Both the position numbers and the translations under genes were made by a program. From the NCBI RefSeq assembly GCF_019218285.1, contig NZ_JAHUZG010000003.1, positions 496,001 to 560,000 on the forward strand: DNA of 64,000 nucleotides, written 5' to 3'. Source of the DNA: Antarctobacter sediminis. Lineage in GTDB: Bacteria > Pseudomonadota > Alphaproteobacteria > Rhodobacterales > Rhodobacteraceae. The notes below the pieces were generated by a model. It was not told the DNA's origin. It was given only the letters and a program-made list of their open reading frames with translations, and searched no databases. Position 1 is the first letter of the stretch. The number at the start of each line of letters is the position of its first letter. Of this stretch, positions 1 through 8,072 are shown one piece after another.

Positions 1-312
1 GGCCGTGGTCACGGGGGCAGGCAGGGTCAGGACGCTGCGGTGGCTGCTGTGCATGGTGCCCCAAAGATGGGACACCGCGCCAGCCGGGGATTCGATCCGC
101 CAGAAACGGCCGGTGCCGTTGGGAATTTCGGCCGCGCGCCGTTCCAGTTCGTCCCTGCCCTCGGGGGCAAAGACCGTGTCATGGATTTCGATCCGGGGGG
201 GAAAGCACAGCGCGCGCGTGGCCCATGCCTGCGCCTCGGCCCGTGGCGCATCGGCCAACAGGGCAAGGCAGGCCAGACCGCCGCAAAGCACACCCCGGAT
301 CATGCCGCGCAT
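1..312 (-). CDS. TraB/GumN-family protein, N-terminal part (cut by window edge)
   Basis: The frame runs open from an ATG at 312 to the window edge, giving the first 104 residues. A hydrophobic signal-like stretch (residues about 4-20, LCGGLACLALLADA) suggests export. Residues about 75-90 read RIESPAGAVSHLWGTMHSSH, and the LWGTMHS core is the hallmark at the start of the TraB/GumN (TraB-PrgY) domain, a fold thought to be metal-dependent and protease-like. The start lies 4 nt after the ybaB stop, so the two are probably co-transcribed. A second in-frame ATG at 303 is possible. The family's biochemical role is not well established, and most of the domain lies outside the window. Confidence 0.75.
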   Translation of the reverse strand, partial: MRGMIRGVLCGGLACLALLADAPRAEAQAWATRALCFPPRIEIHDTVFAPEGRDELERRAAEIPNGTGRFWRIESPAGAVSHLWGTMHSSHRSVLTLPAPVTTA

Positions 313-315
313 GGA

Positions 316-660
316 TCAGAACGGCAGCTTCATGTCGGCGGGCAGGCCCATCGACTCGGTCAGGGCGCGCATTTCCGACTGCGCGCGGTCGCTGGCGCGG
401 GCCTGAGCGTCCTTGATCGCGGCAAGGATCAGATCCTCGGCCACTTCCTTTTCTTCGGGGACAAAGATGCTGGGGTCGATTTCCAGCGCGGTCAGTTCGC
501 CTTTGGCGGTGGCGGTGGCCTTGACCAGACCGGCACCGGATTCGCCGACGACTGTCATATTGGCGAGGTCTTCTTGCATCTGGGCCATCTTGGCCTGCAT
601 TTCCTGCGCCTGCTTCATCATCTTGGCCATATCGCCAAGACCGCCGAGTCCCTTGAGCAT
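316..660 (-). CDS. ybaB: YbaB/EbfC nucleoid-associated protein
   Basis: This 114-aa protein starts MLKGLGGLGDMAKMMKQAQ and continues with a Met/Gln-rich helix (KMAQMQEDLANM), typical of the YbaB/EbfC family. Family members are small dimeric DNA-binding proteins that coat the nucleoid, and length and sequence match. In many bacteria the order is dnaX-ybaB-recR. Here a small secreted-protein gene separates it from dnaX, and a TraB/GumN-like gene follows instead of recR. All are on the minus strand and likely form one unit with the downstream gene. Confidence 0.93.
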   Translation of the reverse strand: MLKGLGGLGDMAKMMKQAQEMQAKMAQMQEDLANMTVVGESGAGLVKATATAKGELTALEIDPSIFVPEEKEVAEDLILAAIKDAQARASDRAQSEMRALTESMGLPADMKLPF

Positions 661-712
661 CTACCTGTCTCCGCTGGATGGTTTGCGCGGTTATCGCAGG
701 GGCGGGGCGGTG

Positions 713-735
713 GGGCAAGGGGCTGACCCTTGCCC
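713..735 (-). terminator. Hairpin after the small secreted-protein gene
   Basis: A perfect 9-bp inverted repeat (GGGCAAGGG / CCCTTGCCC, 5-nt loop) lies in the 100-nt gap between the stop at 761 and the ybaB start at 660. No U-run follows on either strand, so it may be a weak or Rho-assisted terminator or a processing stem. Confidence 0.35.
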
Positions 736-760
736 TGCCGTTCTCGGCGAAAGCGGGCCG

Positions 761-1213
761 TTACGGCGAGACCTGAGCCGCCTCGATCCGTTCGATCAAC
801 GCGTCAAGGTCCTGCGTGACAGATCCGGGGTCGCAGACCAGCGTCGCCAGAACCTCGTTGTCACGGGACACGTTGATGCCGCCGTCTTCGCCTTCGTACC
901 ACACCTCGTAGCCGTATGCGCCGTCTTCGGAACGGAAGGTCACCGATGCGTTCGGGACGCGGGTCATACCATTCCACGGAACGTAATAGATGCTGGCCAT
1001 GTCCATCGACAGTTCCAGTTCCGGGGCCTTGCCGGGCGCAAAATAGCCATAGGTGGCCTGCATGCCGTCCTGCCAGATCGCATCACAGACCTCGACGGCC
1101 TTGGCACCGTTGTTGAACGTACAGGCGAACCGTTCGGTGCCATCGATTTCGCAGTATTGGCCGGCAAGCACGGGGCTGCCCAAAAGCATAAGAGCGGGAA
1201 GGATAGATTTCAT
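761..1213 (-). CDS. Small secreted protein of unknown function
   Basis: The 150-aa product starts MKSILPALMLLGSPVLAGQYC: a Sec signal peptide with probable cleavage after VLA. The mature part has four cysteines (QYCEIDG, FACTFN, EVCDAIW, LVCDPG), consistent with two disulfides in the periplasm, and is rich in aromatic and acidic residues. I chose the ATG at 1213 because the signal peptide begins there; an in-frame TTG twelve bases upstream is possible. It sits between dnaX and ybaB on the same strand, where most genomes have no gene. I do not recognise the family. Confidence 0.6.
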   Translation of the reverse strand: MKSILPALMLLGSPVLAGQYCEIDGTERFACTFNNGAKAVEVCDAIWQDGMQATYGYFAPGKAPELELSMDMASIYYVPWNGMTRVPNASVTFRSEDGAYGYEVWYEGEDGGINVSRDNEVLATLVCDPGSVTQDLDALIERIEAAQVSP

Positions 1214-1298
1214 AACGATCACCAAGTTTTAAAGTCACGACAAAATCGTCGTGCGAGACTTGGCATGGTTGGCGTCCTGCGAAAAGCCTGCCGTATGG

Positions 1299-3047
1299 TC
1301 ACTCTTCCTCGAAGGGATCCCATTCGTCCTCGACCTCGGGCAGCGCTTCTTCCAGCGCTTCGGTCGCGGCTTCTTGCGCGGTGCGGATATTGGTGATCTT
1401 GGCCTTGGGAAAGGCGGCCAGCGCGGCGCGGACAAAGGGGTGTTCCTCTGCTTCGGCCTCCAGCGCCAATCGCGCGGCATCGCGTTTCTCAACCACGGTC
1501 AAGGCCTCGCAGCCGTTGACCAGCGTGACTGCCCAGCGATTGCCGGTCCAGCGTTGCAGGGCGCTGCCAAGCCGCTGTGCCAGATCCGGGGCGGCGTTGT
1601 CGGCGGGTGTGAACTCGATCCGGCCGGGTTGATAGGCGGCAAGACGCACCCCGGCTTCGATCTCGACCAGAAGTTTTACGTCGCGGTTGGTGCGGATCAA
1701 CTCCAGCACATGTTCGAAGGTCGGGTAATGGGCCAGCGCGGCTGAGGCGGCAGGCGCAAGGGCGGTCACGGTGCCGCCCTGCGATGCCCCCGATCCGCGC
1801 GGCGCGCTGGCCTGCGGACCGGGGCCGGTGGCATAACCGCCGCCGCCGGGGCCTCCGCCCGGACCGCCAGTAGGCGGTGGGGGCGGGGGGCTGTCCTGCA
1901 ATTTCCGCATCAGTTCCTCGGGAGAAGGACCTTCGGCCACATGAGTCAGGCGGATCACCGCCATTTCGGCAGCCATCATGGCCGAGGGGGCATTCGAAAC
2001 CTCTTCGATCGCTTTCAGCAGCATCTGCCACGCCCGTGCCAGCGCGCGCATCCCCAACCCATCGGCAAAGGCCTGACCGCGCCCGCGTTCATCGGGGGAA
2101 ACTGTGGGGTCCTCCGCCGCCTCTGGCGTGATCTTGACCACCGAAATCCAATGCGTCAGTTCGGCCAGGTCGCGCAGCACCGCCAGCGGGTCGGCCCCGT
2201 CGGCATATTGCGCCGAAAGTTCCTCCAGCGCGCCCGCCGCATCGCCGCGCATGATCCGTTCGAACAGGTCCATGACCCGGCCCCGGTCGGCCAGCCCCAG
2301 CATGGCGCGCACCTGATCGGCGGTGGTTTCGCCCGCACCATGCGAAATGGCCTGATCCAGCAGCGAGGTCGCATCCCGCGCCGACCCTTCGGCCGCGCGT
2401 GTCACCAGCGCCAGCGCATCATCGGTGATTTCGGCACCCTCGGCCGTCGCGATCTTGCGCAGCAGGCCGATCATGTCCTCGGGCTCGATCCGGCGCAGAT
2501 CGAACCGCTGGCAGCGGGACAGAACCGTGACCGGCACCTGCCGGATTTCTGTGGTGGCAAAGATGAATTTCACATGGCTGGGCGGTTCTTCCAAGGTCTT
2601 GAGCAGCGCGTTGAAGGCGCTTTTCGACAGCATGTGAACTTCGTCGATGATGTAGATCTTGTAGCGTGCGCTGGCCGCCCGGTAGTGCACGCTGTCGATG
2701 ATTTCGCGGATGTCGCCCACCCCTGTGCGGCTGGCGGCGTCCATTTCCATGACGTCGACGTGGCGACCTTCCATGATGGCGACGCAATGTTCGCACTGAC
2801 CGCAAGGATCGGTCGTCGGGCCGCCCTGTCCATCCGGCCCGATACAGTTCATCCCCTTGGCGATGATGCGGGCGGTGGTGGTTTTCCCCGTGCCGCGAAT
2901 CCCTGTCATGATAAAGGCTTGCGCAATGCGATCGGCGGCAAAGGCGTTTTTCAGTGTCCGCACCATCGCGTCCTGCCCGACGAGATCGGCAAAGGTTTCG
3001 GGGCGGTACTTGCGGGCGAGCACCTGATAGGCGGGCGAGTCGGTCAT
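1299..3047 (-). CDS. dnaX: DNA polymerase III subunit gamma/tau
   Basis: This 582-aa clamp-loader ATPase assembles the beta sliding clamp at the replication fork. Visible features: YQVLARKYRPETFADLVGQ near the N-terminus, Walker A GIRGTGKT (49-56), a Cys4 zinc module (C68, C82, C85, C88), Walker B IIDEVHML, sensor-1/SRC region LSRCQRFDLRR, then domain III. A Pro/Gly-rich linker (PPPPPPTGGPGGGPGGGG, about residue 390) precedes the tau-specific C-terminal region, which ends in an acidic tail. I see no obvious slippery A-run for a gamma-producing frameshift, but did not model one. It is followed by the small secreted-protein gene and then ybaB. Confidence 0.96.
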   Translation of the reverse strand: MTDSPAYQVLARKYRPETFADLVGQDAMVRTLKNAFAADRIAQAFIMTGIRGTGKTTTARIIAKGMNCIGPDGQGGPTTDPCGQCEHCVAIMEGRHVDVMEMDAASRTGVGDIREIIDSVHYRAASARYKIYIIDEVHMLSKSAFNALLKTLEEPPSHVKFIFATTEIRQVPVTVLSRCQRFDLRRIEPEDMIGLLRKIATAEGAEITDDALALVTRAAEGSARDATSLLDQAISHGAGETTADQVRAMLGLADRGRVMDLFERIMRGDAAGALEELSAQYADGADPLAVLRDLAELTHWISVVKITPEAAEDPTVSPDERGRGQAFADGLGMRALARAWQMLLKAIEEVSNAPSAMMAAEMAVIRLTHVAEGPSPEELMRKLQDSPPPPPPTGGPGGGPGGGGYATGPGPQASAPRGSGASQGGTVTALAPAASAALAHYPTFEHVLELIRTNRDVKLLVEIEAGVRLAAYQPGRIEFTPADNAAPDLAQRLGSALQRWTGNRWAVTLVNGCEALTVVEKRDAARLALEAEAEEHPFVRAALAAFPKAKITNIRTAQEAATEALEEALPEVEDEWDPFEEE

Positions 3048-3164
3048 GAACGGTCCTTTTGGCGGCCTCTGGAAGCTACCGGTTTGGCCGGGGGGATCGC
3101 AAGCCGTTCACGTGCCCCGGGAACCGATGACGCCGCGCCGGGGTTGAAACAGCAGGAGGGCCAT

Positions 3165-4010
3165 ATGCGACTGAGACATGTAAAGCGCAGCCGGAACGTC
3201 GAGGATCGTCGCGGACGGGGCGGCAAGGCGGCCGGCCTTGGCGGTCTTGGCGTGGGCGGCGTGCTGTTCGTTCTGGCCATCGGCTATTTCACAGGCATCG
3301 ACGTCACGCCCCTGCTGACCGGTGGCCAGCAAGGCCCGCAATCCAGCACCCCGCGTGAGCTGACCGAGGCCGAGCGACAGGCAGGCGATTTCAGCGCGCA
3401 GGTGCTGGCCACCACCGAAGAGGTCTGGGGCGGGATCTTTCCGCAGGCCTTTGGCCGCGCCTATGATCCGCCTGTGCTGGTGTTGTTTTCCGGCGTGACC
3501 TCCAGCCCCTGCGGCGGGGCTTCGGGGGCCACCGGCCCTTTCTACTGTCCCGCCGATGAAAAGGCTTATCTGGACACGGCGTTTTTTGCGACCATGCGGT
3601 CGCAGCTTGGGGCCGGGGGCGATTTCGCGGCGGCCTATGTCATCGCGCATGAGGTGGCCCATCATGTGCAGAATGAACTGGGTATCCTCGGGCAAGTGAA
3701 TGCCGCCCGCCAGCAGGCCAGCCAGCGTGACGCCAACGCCCTGACCGTCAGGCTGGAATTGCAGGCCGATTGCCTCAGCGGCGTCTGGGCGCGCAACGTC
3801 GAAGGGTTGATGGAAAAAGGCGACCTGCAAGAGGCGCTGAACGCCGCCCGCCGGATCGGGGATGACTATCTGCAACGACGCGCCGGGAAGGTTCCGCAGC
3901 CGCATACCTTTACACATGGCACCTCGGAACAGCGGCAACGCTGGTTCGCGCGCGGCTTTGATGCGGGTGATCCGAATGTCTGCGATACCTTCGACACGGA
4001 TCGGCTGTGA
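3165..4010 (+). CDS. Neutral zinc metallopeptidase, YpfJ family
   Basis: This 281-aa membrane-anchored protein has a basic N-terminus (RNVEDRRG), one transmembrane segment (about 23-43), a low-complexity linker, and a zinc-peptidase domain with HEVAH at 162-166 followed by HVQNELGIL. The downstream LQADCLSGVWA and FTHGTSEQR stretches are typical of YpfJ-type putative neutral zinc metallopeptidases. The ATG at 3165 follows a strong AGGAGGG site. The substrate is unknown; by topology the catalytic domain should face the periplasm. It diverges from dnaX, with about 115 nt between the starts. Confidence 0.88.
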   Translation: MRLRHVKRSRNVEDRRGRGGKAAGLGGLGVGGVLFVLAIGYFTGIDVTPLLTGGQQGPQSSTPRELTEAERQAGDFSAQVLATTEEVWGGIFPQAFGRAYDPPVLVLFSGVTSSPCGGASGATGPFYCPADEKAYLDTAFFATMRSQLGAGGDFAAAYVIAHEVAHHVQNELGILGQVNAARQQASQRDANALTVRLELQADCLSGVWARNVEGLMEKGDLQEALNAARRIGDDYLQRRAGKVPQPHTFTHGTSEQRQRWFARGFDAGDPNVCDTFDTDRL

Positions 4011-4196
4011 TGCAGATCAGGGGCCGCGAGGCTTGATTTCCGCGCCCGGACACGGCAAGCCTGTGGCAGGCCGTTCACCGGCGGCCTCCTGATCCGCGGA
4101 AAGCGCCTGCACCGGTTCCCGACGAAGAAATCCGACACCATCGGTTTTCTCTGGCCCGATACAGCGGATCGCGGGCCGTGACGGAGGAACCCGATC

Positions 4197-5726
4197 ATGA
4201 CCGAGCTTTCCCTCGATTCCCTGCGCTTCGAAGCCAAACGCCTGCACCGCGCCTTTATCGCGCGTGAGGTCTGGGCCGTGCAGCGCCTGCAACAACACCC
4301 GCCCAAGCGCGCCGGGGATGCCCTGCGCCGCGCGGATTTCCTGCATGTGATCGCGCAGGAAAACGGTTTTGCCAGCTGGCCGCGCCTGAAACTGGCGGCG
4401 GAAACCACCGGTCTGGACCGTGCGGCCAGACAGCAGCGCCTGAAAGTCGCGTTGTTCCACGGCCAGAACGCAGTGGTCGAAACCTTGCTGGCCGATACAC
4501 CGGATCTTGCCGACGGGTTGTTCGGCCTCGAATGCGCCCTTTATCGGCGCGAGGCGGTCGCGGCCGCGCTGGCCCGCGATCCCGAACTGGCGACCAAACG
4601 GCTGGGGCCGCGAACGCCGATCCTCCACCTTGCTTTTTCTCGCTGGCACAAGGCGCGCCCGGACCTGCGCGAGGACATGCTGGCGGTGGCCGAGATGCTC
4701 TTGGCGCACGGGGCCGATGTGAACGACGGCTATCCCTTTGCCGAGGGGGACGATCACCTGCTGTCCGCGCTTTATGGCGCCATCGGGCATGCGGACAACA
4801 TGACTCTTGCGCGCTGGCTTTTGGACCAGGGCGCCAATCCCAACGATGGCGAGTCGCTGTACCACGCGACCGAACTGGGTCATCACGACGGGCTGCGGAT
4901 GTTGCTGGAGGCGGGGGCCGATCCGCATGGCACCAATGCGCTGCTCCGCGCCATGGACTTCCACGATCACGCGGCCGTGGTGCTGTTGATTGAACACGGG
5001 GCAAAGCCGGACGACTTCAACGCGGCCGAAGTGGGCGGCGAACAGCCTTGGGTCGTGCCCGCCCTGCATCAGGCGGCGCGCCGGGGCTGTGACCGGCGCA
5101 TGGTCGAGATCCTGCTGGACGCCGGGGCCGATCCGGCCCGTATCTGGCAAGGGGCCAGCGCCTATGGCTTTGCCCGCGTTCACGGCAACCGCGCAGTAGC
5201 GGAGGCGATCGAGGCACGCGGTGCTGTCGTTCCACTAACACGCGAAGAAACCCTGTTGGCCGGAGCTGCCGAGGGTCAGGACAGCAGCGGTGCCTATATC
5301 GACCCGGCCATCCTGCCCAAAGCCTATCGCAACATCCTGCGCGAGATCCTGCACCTGCCGGATCGTCTGCCGCAGATGCGGCGGCTGGTGGCGCTGGGCC
5401 TGCCTTGGGATCAGCTGGACAGCATGGGCGTGCCCCCGGTGCAGGCTGCCGGGTGGGAGGGGCTGCCCGAGGTCATGGGCTTTTTCCTCGATCAAAGACC
5501 AGACCTGTCCCATGTCAACGGCTATGGCGGCACTTTGTTGTCGACCATCCTGCACGGGGCGGAAAACGCCCCCGACCGCGAAGGGCGTGATCATGTCGGT
5601 TGTCTGGAAATGGCCCTGACCCACGGGGTTGCCCTGCCACGGCGCGAAATCGGATTCGCGGCCCGCGAGGACGTCCGTGCCTTTCTGGAGGATTGGGCCG
5701 AGTCGCACCCCGGACAGGTTGTCTGA
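4197..5726 (+). CDS. Ankyrin-repeat protein
   Basis: The 509-aa protein has no signal peptide or membrane segment. An N-terminal part (SLDSLRFEAKRLHRAF ... FLHVIAQENGFASWPRLK) is the short helical module often found before ankyrin repeats in proteobacteria. From about residue 80 to 350 come degenerate ankyrin repeats with cores such as LLAHGADVNDGY, WLLDQGANPNDGE, LLEAGADPHGTN and LLDAGADPARI. The C-terminal 130 residues also look repeat-like. Ankyrin proteins mediate protein-protein contacts; no partner can be inferred. It stands alone, with a good terminator after it. Confidence 0.85.
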   Translation: MTELSLDSLRFEAKRLHRAFIAREVWAVQRLQQHPPKRAGDALRRADFLHVIAQENGFASWPRLKLAAETTGLDRAARQQRLKVALFHGQNAVVETLLADTPDLADGLFGLECALYRREAVAAALARDPELATKRLGPRTPILHLAFSRWHKARPDLREDMLAVAEMLLAHGADVNDGYPFAEGDDHLLSALYGAIGHADNMTLARWLLDQGANPNDGESLYHATELGHHDGLRMLLEAGADPHGTNALLRAMDFHDHAAVVLLIEHGAKPDDFNAAEVGGEQPWVVPALHQAARRGCDRRMVEILLDAGADPARIWQGASAYGFARVHGNRAVAEAIEARGAVVPLTREETLLAGAAEGQDSSGAYIDPAILPKAYRNILREILHLPDRLPQMRRLVALGLPWDQLDSMGVPPVQAAGWEGLPEVMGFFLDQRPDLSHVNGYGGTLLSTILHGAENAPDREGRDHVGCLEMALTHGVALPRREIGFAAREDVRAFLEDWAESHPGQVV

Positions 5727-5730
5727 CGCC

Positions 5731-5757
5731 GGTCCGCGCCTTCGGGCGCGGGCCTTT
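5731..5757 (+). terminator. Rho-independent-type terminator after the ankyrin gene
   Basis: A 10-bp stem (GGTCCGCGCC / GGCGCGGGCC, one G-T pair) closed by a UUCG tetraloop starts 5 nt after the stop at 5726 and is followed by a short TTTG. Strong stem, weak U-tract. Confidence 0.65.
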
Positions 5758-5868
5758 GCGTGGCATTCTGAACGCACCACGTGAAAAACCGTCTCCAACT
5801 GTCCCGATTCTGGCGGGATTCGCCCGGTTTGCCCCTGTCGAATCGCTAGGCCGACCGGGGACCGCGTG

Positions 5869-5943
5869 TATTATCCCCAGTGGCGGAAATCCGCGACCGT
5901 GGGGGCGGTCGGGGCGCCGTCGCTGCCACTGGGGAGACACCGA
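5869..5943 (+). promoter_or_regulatory. Structured leader or operator before the pseudophosphatase gene
   Basis: A perfect 11-bp inverted repeat, TCCCCAGTGGC (5874-5884) and GCCACTGGGGA (5925-5935), encloses a second hairpin, CGACCG (5894-5899) / CGGTCG (5906-5911). The right arm contains the GGGGAG ribosome-binding site (5931-5936) of the gene starting at 5944, so RNA pairing would hide it. A TATTAT (5869-5874) that could be a -10 element overlaps the left arm. If transcription starts just after it, the repeat would act as DNA (an operator) rather than RNA. Confidence 0.5.
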
Positions 5944-6501
5944 ATGGTCGAGGATGAGCAGATAACAGCCGGCACCGCCGGGTCTGTCGTTCTGCATGTC
6001 CTGCCGGTGGGGGGCGGTATCGTCGCCTTTTCCCCTCTGCCCGGCGCGAGAGGCGACTATCGCGGCGATCTGGACCACCTGTCCAGCTGGCGTCCCGCTA
6101 TGGTGATTTCCCTCGTGACCCCGTCCGAGATGCTGGATGCCGGAGCGCAGTCGCTTGGTCAGGACATTCAGGACAAGGGCACACGCTGGATTCACCTGCC
6201 GATTCCACGCGGCGAAGCGCCCAGTGCCGCGCTTGAGGAAACATGGTTCACGGTCAGCAAACAAGCACGCAAGGCGCTGTTGGGTGGCGGGCGCGTGATG
6301 ATCCACAGCCGTGACGGACGCGGGCGCGCCGGCATGTTGGCCCTGCGCCTGATGATCGAAGCGGGGGAGGCCCATGATGAGGCGTCGGACCGGCTGGCCG
6401 CGGTACAGCGCGGCATCTTCCTTGAGCCGTGGCAGCGCAACTGGTCCTTTGCCGCGCAACGCGATCCGGTGCCATTTGTGCGCCACGCCCGGTCTGGCTG
6501 A
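5944..6501 (+). CDS. Dual-specificity-phosphatase-like protein with inactive-looking active site
   Basis: This 185-aa cytoplasmic protein has the fold signature of small tyrosine/dual-specificity phosphatases (cyclin-dependent kinase inhibitor 3-like group): WRPAMVISLVT, then WIHLPIP, then a P-loop MIHSRDGRGRAGMLALRLMIE. The canonical loop is HCxxGxGR. Here residues 121-128 read HSRDGRGR, so the nucleophilic Cys is Ser122 (codon AGC, 6307-6309). The general-acid Asp expected after the PIP motif is replaced by PRGEAP (Arg89). Both catalytic residues are therefore missing, as in STYX-type pseudophosphatases that bind but do not hydrolyse phosphoproteins. The start is set by GGGGAG at 5931. It stands alone, convergent with the SRP RNA. 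Confidence 0.8.
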   Translation: MVEDEQITAGTAGSVVLHVLPVGGGIVAFSPLPGARGDYRGDLDHLSSWRPAMVISLVTPSEMLDAGAQSLGQDIQDKGTRWIHLPIPRGEAPSAALEETWFTVSKQARKALLGGGRVMIHSRDGRGRAGMLALRLMIEAGEAHDEASDRLAAVQRGIFLEPWQRNWSFAAQRDPVPFVRHARSG

Positions 6502-6525
6502 GGTTTTTTCTGGCCTGGAAACGGC

Positions 6526-6552
6526 AACGGCCCGGCGCAAAGCACCGGGCCG
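6526..6552 (-). terminator. Hairpin downstream of the SRP RNA
   Basis: The inverted repeat CGGCCCGG / CCGGGCCG with a 9-nt loop lies just beyond the 3' end of the SRP RNA on the minus strand and also after the convergent gene ending at 6501. The U-run on the minus strand is short (TTGCCGTTT), so it may end transcripts from either side. Confidence 0.5.
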
Positions 6553-6557
6553 ATTGA

Positions 6558-6655
6558 GGTGAGAGATTGCAACGACCCAAGCGGGGCTCGTTACGGCTGC
6601 TTCCTTCCGGACCTGACCGGGTTGGCGAGGCGCCTGCCCGCACAACCTCTCGACC
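6558..6655 (-). ncRNA. ffs: Signal recognition particle RNA (4.5S type)
   Basis: On the minus strand the conserved SRP domain IV core reads GGTCAGGTCCGGAAGGAAGC, with the GGAA tetraloop and the asymmetric loop bound by Ffh. The ends pair over ten bases (GAGAGGTTGT with GCAATCTCTC, 6561-6570 / 6643-6652), giving the single long hairpin of the small bacterial class, about 95 nt. With Ffh and FtsY it targets nascent membrane proteins to the translocon. Exact ends are estimated from the closing helix. Confidence 0.95.
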
Positions 6656-6658
6656 CTC

Positions 6659-6687
6659 TATTTAGGCCTCCTGCGCGGAATTTGCAA
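6659..6687 (-). promoter_or_regulatory. Promoter of the SRP RNA gene
   Basis: On the minus strand a -35 TTGCAA (6682-6687) and a -10 TAAATA (6659-6664) are separated by exactly 17 bp. The -10 ends a few bases before the predicted 5' end of the RNA, as expected for a housekeeping sigma promoter. Confidence 0.75.
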
Positions 6688-6739
6688 TGGGGGGCGATGT
6701 GCTCTCCCTTTCGGGGGAATTGGCCGCTATGACAGCGTG

Positions 6740-7834
6740 ATGGACGAGACATTCGAGATATTCGCAAGCGTGCCCCCGGGGCTGGAACCGATGCTTCTGG
6801 CCGAGGTGCAGGAGGCGGGATTCGCCGGGGCCGCGCAGGTGCCGGGCGGTGTGACCTTCGCCGGCGGCTGGGCCGAGGTGGCGCGGGCCAACCGTGACTT
6901 GCGCGGCGCAGGCCGTGTGCTGGCACGCTTTGCCAGCTTTCGGGCGATGCATCTGGCGCAGTTGGACAAGCGCGCGCGCAAGCTGGACTGGGCCGGGATC
7001 CTGCGCCCGGATGTGCCGGTGCGGGTCGAGGTCAGCTGTCGTAACTCGAAGATCTATCACGACCGCGCGGCGCGGCAGCGGGTGGAACGGGCGATTGCCG
7101 AAACCGTCGGCGCGCCGGTCTTGACCGAGGCCGCGGACGAGGCGGTGCGGATCATGCTGCGGATCGAGGATGATCTGGCGGTGTTCTCGGTCGATACCTC
7201 GGGTGAGCCGCTGCATCGGCGCGGGCACAAGCAGCAGGTCGGCAAGGCCCCGATGCGCGAAACGCTGGCGGCGCTGTTCCTGCGGGCCTGTGGCTATGAC
7301 GGGTCGGAAACCGTGATCGATCCAATGTGTGGTTCTGGCACCTTTGTCATCGAGGCATCGGAATGGGCGGCGGGGCTGGCCCCGGGGAGGGCCCGCAGTT
7401 TTGCCTTTGAAAAGCTGGCCGTCGCGGTGCCAGAGGCGCCGCGTCAGGCGCGGCGCGGGGTCACTGCCCAGTTCCACGGATCCGACCGGGACGACGGGGC
7501 GATCCGCATGAGTCTGGCCAATGCCGAACGGGCCGGGGTGGCGGATCTGTGCGATTTCAGCCGCGCCGCGGTCAGTGATCTGGTGCGGCCAGAGGGGCCG
7601 CCGGGGCTGGTCATGGTGAACCCGCCCTATGGCGCACGTATTGGCAATCGCAAGCTGTTGTTCGCGCTATACGGCACGTTGGGCGCTGTGTTGTCCGAGC
7701 GGTTCACAGGATGGCGGCTGGGCATGGTGACTTCGGATGGGGGGCTGGCCAAGGCCTCCGGGCTGAGCCTGACGGCGGGGCCACCGGTCAGTTTCGGCGG
7801 GCTGAAGGTGAAGCTGTATCAGGCGCGGTTGTAG
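6740..7834 (+). CDS. THUMP-domain class I SAM-dependent RNA methyltransferase (RlmL/YpsC-like)
   Basis: This 364-aa protein is predicted to modify a guanine N2 in RNA, probably 23S rRNA, as RlmL N-terminal-type enzymes do. The N-terminal half is the THUMP-type RNA-binding region (IFASVPPGLEPMLLAEVQEAG ... VEVSCRNSKIYHDRA, SVDTSGEPLHRRGHK). The C-terminal half is a Rossmann methyltransferase with the SAM loop DPMCGSGTFVIEA and the catalytic NPPYG motif (residues about 297-301), diagnostic for amino-methyltransferases acting on bases. I use the ATG at 6740 rather than the overlapping GTG at 6737. The family has a broad range of rRNA and tRNA substrates, so the exact target is open. Confidence 0.88.
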   Translation: MDETFEIFASVPPGLEPMLLAEVQEAGFAGAAQVPGGVTFAGGWAEVARANRDLRGAGRVLARFASFRAMHLAQLDKRARKLDWAGILRPDVPVRVEVSCRNSKIYHDRAARQRVERAIAETVGAPVLTEAADEAVRIMLRIEDDLAVFSVDTSGEPLHRRGHKQQVGKAPMRETLAALFLRACGYDGSETVIDPMCGSGTFVIEASEWAAGLAPGRARSFAFEKLAVAVPEAPRQARRGVTAQFHGSDRDDGAIRMSLANAERAGVADLCDFSRAAVSDLVRPEGPPGLVMVNPPYGARIGNRKLLFALYGTLGAVLSERFTGWRLGMVTSDGGLAKASGLSLTAGPPVSFGGLKVKLYQARL

Positions 7835-8072
7835 CCACTGTCCAAGCGTGGGCAGATTAGGGTGCTCTGACTCACCACCAAGATGACCGGGCCAGTTTCG
7901 GAGCGCCATCGCTTGCGATACCTGAGACCTCCGGCGGTCTGCATCAAGGGCGCTTGCAGCGCCGCCTGCGGCGGTGAACCCTTGACCCAGACCCCCGGAC
8001 GCCTCTTGGACGGTATCGCGACGGCGGCTCCGCGAAGATGGCCCTTGCCGGGATCCGGCTGCGGCGCGGGGT

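Noticed and set aside
1236-1253. Hairpin CACGAC / GTCGTG between dnaX and the next gene as a terminator
   Set aside because: Stem is only 6 bp and lies close to the downstream start; the T-rich loop is inside the stem-loop rather than after it.
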